Source of the DNA: JABMMZ01 sp964438995
GTDB lineage: Bacteria; Bacteroidota; Bacteroidia; NS11-12g; UBA955
Length of the DNA: 64,000 nucleotides
Direction of reading: 5' to 3'
NCBI GenBank assembly: GCA_964438995.1
Contig: CAYTMQ010000003.1
Location: forward strand, 124,001 to 188,000
The notes under the pieces were generated by a model that made no database searches, was not told the DNA's origin, and saw only the letters and a program-made list of their open reading frames with translations. Numbering within the stretch: position 1 is the first letter of the stretch; each line of letters opens with the position of its first letter. This document shows positions 59,521-64,000 of this stretch, in pieces. The position numbers and the translations under genes were made by a program.

Positions 59521-62500
59521 ATGAAAAAATTTATTGTATTTACCCTACTACTATTATTGTTTACTCGCCTAAATGCTGGCATTATTTCAACTAGTCCTGA
59601 TGTATGTATTGGCAATCTTGCCTATTTTAAAGTTCAAGGTGTTAGCGGCTTTAACAGCATCACATGGGAATTTGGAGATGGTTACACATCTAACAGCAAC
59701 TCCCCTTTTCACTTATATAAAATAACAGGTACTTTTAAAATCAAAGTAACTATTAATTTAAGCTCTGGAGGCACTCAAAGCGATTCAATGACACTTACTG
59801 TACATGAATTGCCAAAAGCCATTCTAACAACTATGATAGGATATGATTCATGTTTGTTTACAAACGAGTTCAAATTCAAAGATGAATCAACCATGTCGAG
59901 TTCAAACAATACAATAACAAAGCGTTTGATGGTGTGGGGTGATGGAGATTTTGACAACAACAATAACCGCCAATTTGGGGATGTTGTCAGTCACCATTAT
60001 AAAATGAAAGATGTCTACAAAATTAAAATGGAGATTACCGACAACAAAGGTTGTAAGGCATCTACACTTGCTAAAGTTAGAATCATTGATGGTTCTTTAG
60101 CAAAAATCAAATACGAAGTAAAGTTTCCTAAATGTGGGGAAGCCGAAGTTTGTTTTGAAAACGATTCGAAAATACCTAATGGCGCTCAACCAAACTATAT
60201 ATGGACCTTTGATGGGGGCAATCCTCAATCTTTGTCGTACAATTCTAAAAAATGTTTTAACACTACAACCAATAAAACATATAAAGCCAAATTAGAAATC
60301 GTCAATCCAAATAACACCTGTTATACAAAAGACACTATTGATGTGTTTTTAAACACTGCTGGCATTAGCAATAATTTAAGTTTGAATGACACTGTTTTTT
60401 GTTATGGTTCAAGCGGCATTATCACGATTTCAAATACTCAAATTGAAAAAGACATCAGTTATGCCTGGTCACTTAATGGAACACCATTAAAAGCAACTTC
60501 ATCAGCTATTTCACTTACCCCAAAAAATGTTGGATTAAGCAATCCTTTACATACCATTACTTGCACTGTTTCAAAAGGGGCTTGTGTACAAAGCTTTAGT
60601 CGCACCTTTAAAATTATAGGACCGATAGCTAGACTGAAGGTTTTCAACAAAGACCAATGTGGTATTGAGAAAAGAGTCTTTTTCATTGATACTTCATTAA
60701 ACATTTCCAAGAAAAACGCTTCTTACAGATGGGATGTAGTAGATCCTGAAGGTGATAATTGTGTCATTAACAGAGATGCCAACATCAATAAATACAAAAA
60801 TTGTAATACGACTATAGGATGGTTTGGCAAACACGATTATACTGTTCCTAGAGGTGTTAATAAAATTCGATTAACCATCACCGATAATTCCAATGGTTGT
60901 GCAGATACAGCCTATGAAAACGTCAATCATTTTAAATGCAAACTGTGTAAAAGAGGTGGTTTTATTACCATATGCCAAGGAGATACTTTTATACCTCTAA
61001 ACAAAGATGAAATTGGTCCAATTGCGTTTACATTAGACACCGGAAAAACTTGGATGAAATTCCCATCTCAAGTTAACAAACCATATAAAGGATGGTATGG
61101 TGTAGGTTTCATTTTTGAAAACAAAGAACCTGAATTTGCAGAGGATTTTGGCGATGATTCTATCATTGTTTACAGAAATGATAGCACTTGGTTTGATACC
61201 TTATTTGTTGACAATTTCTTATATGTAAAAGAAACTTTAGACACCAATTTGACATTGAAAATAACCAGTGCATGTAAGCCATTTACGGCTGAAGTTGGAT
61301 TTGTACATCCAAATTTTAAAAAGGGAGATGTTGTGTTTATCGATTGGAAGGATGGCAACACAACAACACTTACTTTTACCAAAGATTCTATTGTCAATTC
61401 TGTCAAACACATATACACCTTAAGTGGTCTCGATACACTCTTGGATTTCCAGTTTATATCACATGAGGGGTGTGCTAGAAGTAGAAAACTCAAAATTCAA
61501 TTTGGCAAACACATTAAATATAGAGTAAAAGGCAAACCATGTTTGAATGAAACCTTGTGTTTCGACCCAGTTATAGATAACTTTTTTAATCTAAGTATAT
61601 ACAACAACTTAGTATCCATCAAATGGATAGACTCTGATAAGAAAACCCATACCAGCAATCAATTCTGTAAACAATTTAAGCGTTACGGACGAGACAGCAT
61701 TTACATGATAACAGAAGATTCTTTATCGTGCATAGATACCTTGAAAATACCTATTGGTATCAGACAACTAAAAGCTGGCATTGTTGGTGATGCAAGAATC
61801 TCATTTTGTAGTGAATTGAAACAAATGTTCGACTCTTCTTATTATGTTTACAAAGAACCAAAAGACGTCATAACCAAATACATTTGGGATTTTGGATCTG
61901 GCAACTACACCACATTAGAGAAAAATCCATTTAGATCTTTCGATTTAAAAGACAGTATCATAAAGGTGATGCATATAGTAGAAGATACAAATGCTTGTAG
62001 AGATACCATCAATTTTAACATTGAGGTTAAAGGTTCAGTTCCAGAATTTTCAATGAAGGATACTATAGGATGTTCACCACTAAAGGTATCGTTTAAAAAC
62101 CTATCTAGAAAATGTTCTAGTTACATTTGGGAATTTGATGATTACAGCAACTCAACATTAGAAGATGTTTCTAAAAAAGACCAAACTTATCTGTATTTAA
62201 AGGCCGGCAAGTTTTACCCTAAATTAATTGGCATAGATACATTTTACAACCCATATACAGGAGCCGTCTATTATTGTCATGAGACATACGACCCAAAAAT
62301 TGGGGTAACTGTTTTCGAAACCAAATTTACAGAGTTAACATCTATAGACACAATTTGTCTAGGTCAAACCATCAACTTCAATTGTAAATCTAACGCTTCA
62401 AATGTGTATTGGGATTTTGGTGACAACACCAAATTCAAAGATTTTTTCAAATCAACTGTTACATATAAATATGGTAATGCTGGCACGTATAAAGTAACTT

Positions 62501-63138
62501 ACAGTCCGCGTTACAACTTTGGAACAGGCAATCCAATTTGTACCGATTCGATGACAAAAACCATTGTAGTATTAGGTGTAACTGCCGACTTCGAAATCGC
62601 TGATAACAGTGAAGCTCCAATATTTAGATTTAAAAATTTTTCAAATCCTATAAGTGCTGATTTTTTATGGAATTATGGTGACCCAGGTTCAGGTTCTGAC
62701 AATAGTTCAACCAATGTAAATGGTCAACACAATTACGGCACAAACAATGGAAAGTTCGTGGTTTGTTTAACTGCCAGTGTTTTCAACAAATGTAAAGATT
62801 CTGTATGTAAACCAATAGAAAACGATTATGTGCAAGACATTGTCATGTTCAATGTATTCACACCAAGTGTTAGTTCTGGATACAACGACGAATACGATGT
62901 CACCATAGTTGGTGAAGACAAATACCATTTGAAAATATACGACAGATGGGGTGTCTTAGTATACGAAAGCTTTGAGGATGGTGTACTAGGTGATGGCATC
63001 AACTGGAATGGTAAAGTAAACAACCAAGGAGCCAATTGCCCTTCAGGAACATACTATTACATATTTGACTACAGTTTCAAAATAGATCCTGAAAAGATGC
63101 TAAACACCAATGGCACTATAACTCTGATTAGACAGTAG
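59521..63138 (+). CDS. giant PKD-repeat secreted protein with type B T9SS sorting domain
   Basis: The 1205-residue protein has a signal peptide (KKFIVFTLLLLLFTRLNA) and several PKD-type domains, recognised by ITWEFGDGYTSN, YIWTFDGG, YIWDFGSGN, YIWEFDDYS and VYWDFGDNTKF. Its last 90 residues are the gliding-motility/CHU_C type B sorting domain: VFTPSVSSGYNDEYDV, then LKIYDRWGVLVYES, and CPSGTYYYIFDY. It should be exported by the type IX system and may serve adhesion. The ATG at 59521 starts the signal peptide; an upstream ATG at 59491 is less likely. The 59399-59520 spacer holds AT-rich TAACTAA/TTAGTTA repeats. Confidence 0.85.
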   Translation: MKKFIVFTLLLLLFTRLNAGIISTSPDVCIGNLAYFKVQGVSGFNSITWEFGDGYTSNSNSPFHLYKITGTFKIKVTINLSSGGTQSDSMTLTVHELPKAILTTMIGYDSCLFTNEFKFKDESTMSSSNNTITKRLMVWGDGDFDNNNNRQFGDVVSHHYKMKDVYKIKMEITDNKGCKASTLAKVRIIDGSLAKIKYEVKFPKCGEAEVCFENDSKIPNGAQPNYIWTFDGGNPQSLSYNSKKCFNTTTNKTYKAKLEIVNPNNTCYTKDTIDVFLNTAGISNNLSLNDTVFCYGSSGIITISNTQIEKDISYAWSLNGTPLKATSSAISLTPKNVGLSNPLHTITCTVSKGACVQSFSRTFKIIGPIARLKVFNKDQCGIEKRVFFIDTSLNISKKNASYRWDVVDPEGDNCVINRDANINKYKNCNTTIGWFGKHDYTVPRGVNKIRLTITDNSNGCADTAYENVNHFKCKLCKRGGFITICQGDTFIPLNKDEIGPIAFTLDTGKTWMKFPSQVNKPYKGWYGVGFIFENKEPEFAEDFGDDSIIVYRNDSTWFDTLFVDNFLYVKETLDTNLTLKITSACKPFTAEVGFVHPNFKKGDVVFIDWKDGNTTTLTFTKDSIVNSVKHIYTLSGLDTLLDFQFISHEGCARSRKLKIQFGKHIKYRVKGKPCLNETLCFDPVIDNFFNLSIYNNLVSIKWIDSDKKTHTSNQFCKQFKRYGRDSIYMITEDSLSCIDTLKIPIGIRQLKAGIVGDARISFCSELKQMFDSSYYVYKEPKDVITKYIWDFGSGNYTTLEKNPFRSFDLKDSIIKVMHIVEDTNACRDTINFNIEVKGSVPEFSMKDTIGCSPLKVSFKNLSRKCSSYIWEFDDYSNSTLEDVSKKDQTYLYLKAGKFYPKLIGIDTFYNPYTGAVYYCHETYDPKIGVTVFETKFTELTSIDTICLGQTINFNCKSNASNVYWDFGDNTKFKDFFKSTVTYKYGNAGTYKVTYSPRYNFGTGNPICTDSMTKTIVVLGVTADFEIADNSEAPIFRFKNFSNPISADFLWNYGDPGSGSDNSSTNVNGQHNYGTNNGKFVVCLTASVFNKCKDSVCKPIENDYVQDIVMFNVFTPSVSSGYNDEYDVTIVGEDKYHLKIYDRWGVLVYESFEDGVLGDGINWNGKVNNQGANCPSGTYYYIFDYSFKIDPEKMLNTNGTITLIRQ

Positions 63139-63188
63139 TATTAATCGACAGGGAGTACTTTGCACTTCCTTACATTAAAAAAAATGTG

Positions 63189-63196
63189 TAGGTTTG
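63189..63196 (+). promoter_or_regulatory. -7 element (TAGGTTTG) of the glycosyltransferase gene
   Basis: An exact TAnnTTTG ends 14 nt before the ATG. A perfect 12-bp palindrome, CAGTAATTACTG (63198-63209), occupies the likely start-site region and could be an operator or chance. Confidence 0.5.
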
Positions 63197-63210
63197 CCAG
63201 TAATTACTGA

Positions 63211-64000
63211 ATGGATTTATCGGTCATTATTGTCAATTACAATGTAAAAGCATTACTCGAGCAAACTTTGTTATCGGTTTATAAAGCTGTGCAAAGTCTG
63301 AATGTTGAAGTAATTGTAGTTGACAACAATTCAGCTGATGACTCTTGTGAAATGGTAAGTGAGAAGTTTCCGCAAGCCATTTTAATTGCAAACAAAGACA
63401 ACGTTGGATTCAGCAAAGCCAATAACCAAGGCATACTTATCTCTAAAGGAAGAAATGTCCTTTTACTAAATCCTGACACTGTCATCAGTGAAGATACTTT
63501 AACCAAAACGGTTCAATTTTTAGACAACAACCCAAAAGCTGGAGCTCTTGGTGTGCGTATGATAGATGGGCGAGGTGAATTCTTACCAGAATCGAAAAGA
63601 GGTTTGCCTACACCTGCTGTTGCTTTCTATAAAATGAGTGGTTTGGCAAAACTATTCCCTAAATCTAAAACTTTCGGAGCCTACCATTTAGGCTACTTAA
63701 GTGAATTCGAAACCAACAAAGTTGACATCTTAAGTGGTGCATTCATGCTCATTAAAAAGAAGGTACTTGATGAAGTTGGCCTGTTAGATGAAAATTTCTT
63801 CATGTATGGAGAGGACATCGATTTAAGTTACAGAATTGTCAAAGCTGGGTATGATAACTACTATTTTGCAGATACCACCATTATACATTACAAAGGTGAA
63901 AGCACAAAAAAACACAGCGTTAACTACGTAAAGATATTTTATCAAGCCATGGCAAAGTTTGCCAAGAAACACTTTACCAAACAACAAGGTTGGTGGTTTT
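63211..64000 (+). CDS. glycosyltransferase family 2 (partial, runs off the window)
   Basis: The first 263 residues are visible, starting MDLSVIIVNYNVKALLEQTL. They have the GT-A pattern of WbbL/rhamnosyl-type family 2 enzymes: VVDNNSADDS at about 36-45, NVGFSKANNQG, LLNPDTVI, SGAFMLIKK, and the acceptor-side motif FFMYGEDIDLSYR. Such enzymes build cell-surface polysaccharide or lipid-linked sugars in the cytoplasm. It runs beyond the window end with no stop. Confidence 0.9.
   Translation, partial: MDLSVIIVNYNVKALLEQTLLSVYKAVQSLNVEVIVVDNNSADDSCEMVSEKFPQAILIANKDNVGFSKANNQGILISKGRNVLLLNPDTVISEDTLTKTVQFLDNNPKAGALGVRMIDGRGEFLPESKRGLPTPAVAFYKMSGLAKLFPKSKTFGAYHLGYLSEFETNKVDILSGAFMLIKKKVLDEVGLLDENFFMYGEDIDLSYRIVKAGYDNYYFADTTIIHYKGESTKKHSVNYVKIFYQAMAKFAKKHFTKQQGWWF

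Noticed and set aside
63198..63209. Perfect 12-bp palindrome CAGTAATTACTG as a firm operator
   Set aside because: About a dozen or more 12-bp palindromes are expected by chance in 64 kb; the position near a start site is suggestive only.

Overview
The window is low-GC bacterial DNA from a member of the Bacteroidota. Four things point there: exact TAnnTTTG promoter elements upstream of many genes, with no consistent Shine-Dalgarno sites; many Bacteroidota families (DUF4270, DUF5723, DUF4340, DUF3108, DUF2490, phosphate-selective porin, the GT5 fragment beside DUF4270); two secreted proteins with type IX secretion sorting domains (types A and B); and numerous secreted proteins whose signal peptides end in KAQ or similar. 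No insertion sequence, prophage, CRISPR array or rRNA is visible. One run of exactly 100 N at 31651-31750 marks a scaffold gap, so this is a draft or metagenome assembly.

Layout. 1-1146: tail of an unknown gene and a membrane acyltransferase. 1118-6594: a tightly packed seven-gene minus-strand operon joining purine salvage (cupin, apt, small membrane protein) to a four-gene set that looks biosynthetic (NAD-dependent reductase, lactonase-like MBL hydrolase, PaaK/F390-type adenylating enzyme, KAS III-type condensing enzyme). 6682-24863: mostly housekeeping (DHFR-like reductase, bifunctional ftcD, tRNA-Asp, aroF, DUF4270, GT5 fragment, O-methyltransferase, dusB, CPBP protease, cdsA, RidA, WD40, maeB, fabD). 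24853-28967: folA and a phosphate group (OprO/P-like porin, DUF2490, PiT transporter) preceded by a striking 11-bp phased repeat array. 29177-33022: a very large DUF5723 plus coiled-coil-repeat protein containing the gap. 33113-34827: rimP-nusA closed by a strong terminator, without infB. 34881-41014: MoxR ATPase and three SurA/PpiC-type periplasmic chaperones. 41088-49145: cysS, then envelope proteins including a lone GldM C-terminal-like protein and a tandem paralog pair. 49152-53161: an operon of an erythromycin-esterase-like/beta-barrel fusion, pssA, purS and a FAD oxidoreductase. 53335-64000: envelope proteins, guaB, DUF4340, a degenerate ApbE-like lipoprotein, a PKD-repeat T9SS substrate, and the start of a family 2 glycosyltransferase.

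The best candidates for something undescribed are the reductase/MBL/adenylating/condensing cassette downstream of apt, the 11-bp phased array before the PiT gene, the esterase/beta-barrel fusion, and the lone GldM-C protein paired with an outer-membrane barrel. All functional statements come from reading motifs by eye; no database search was run.
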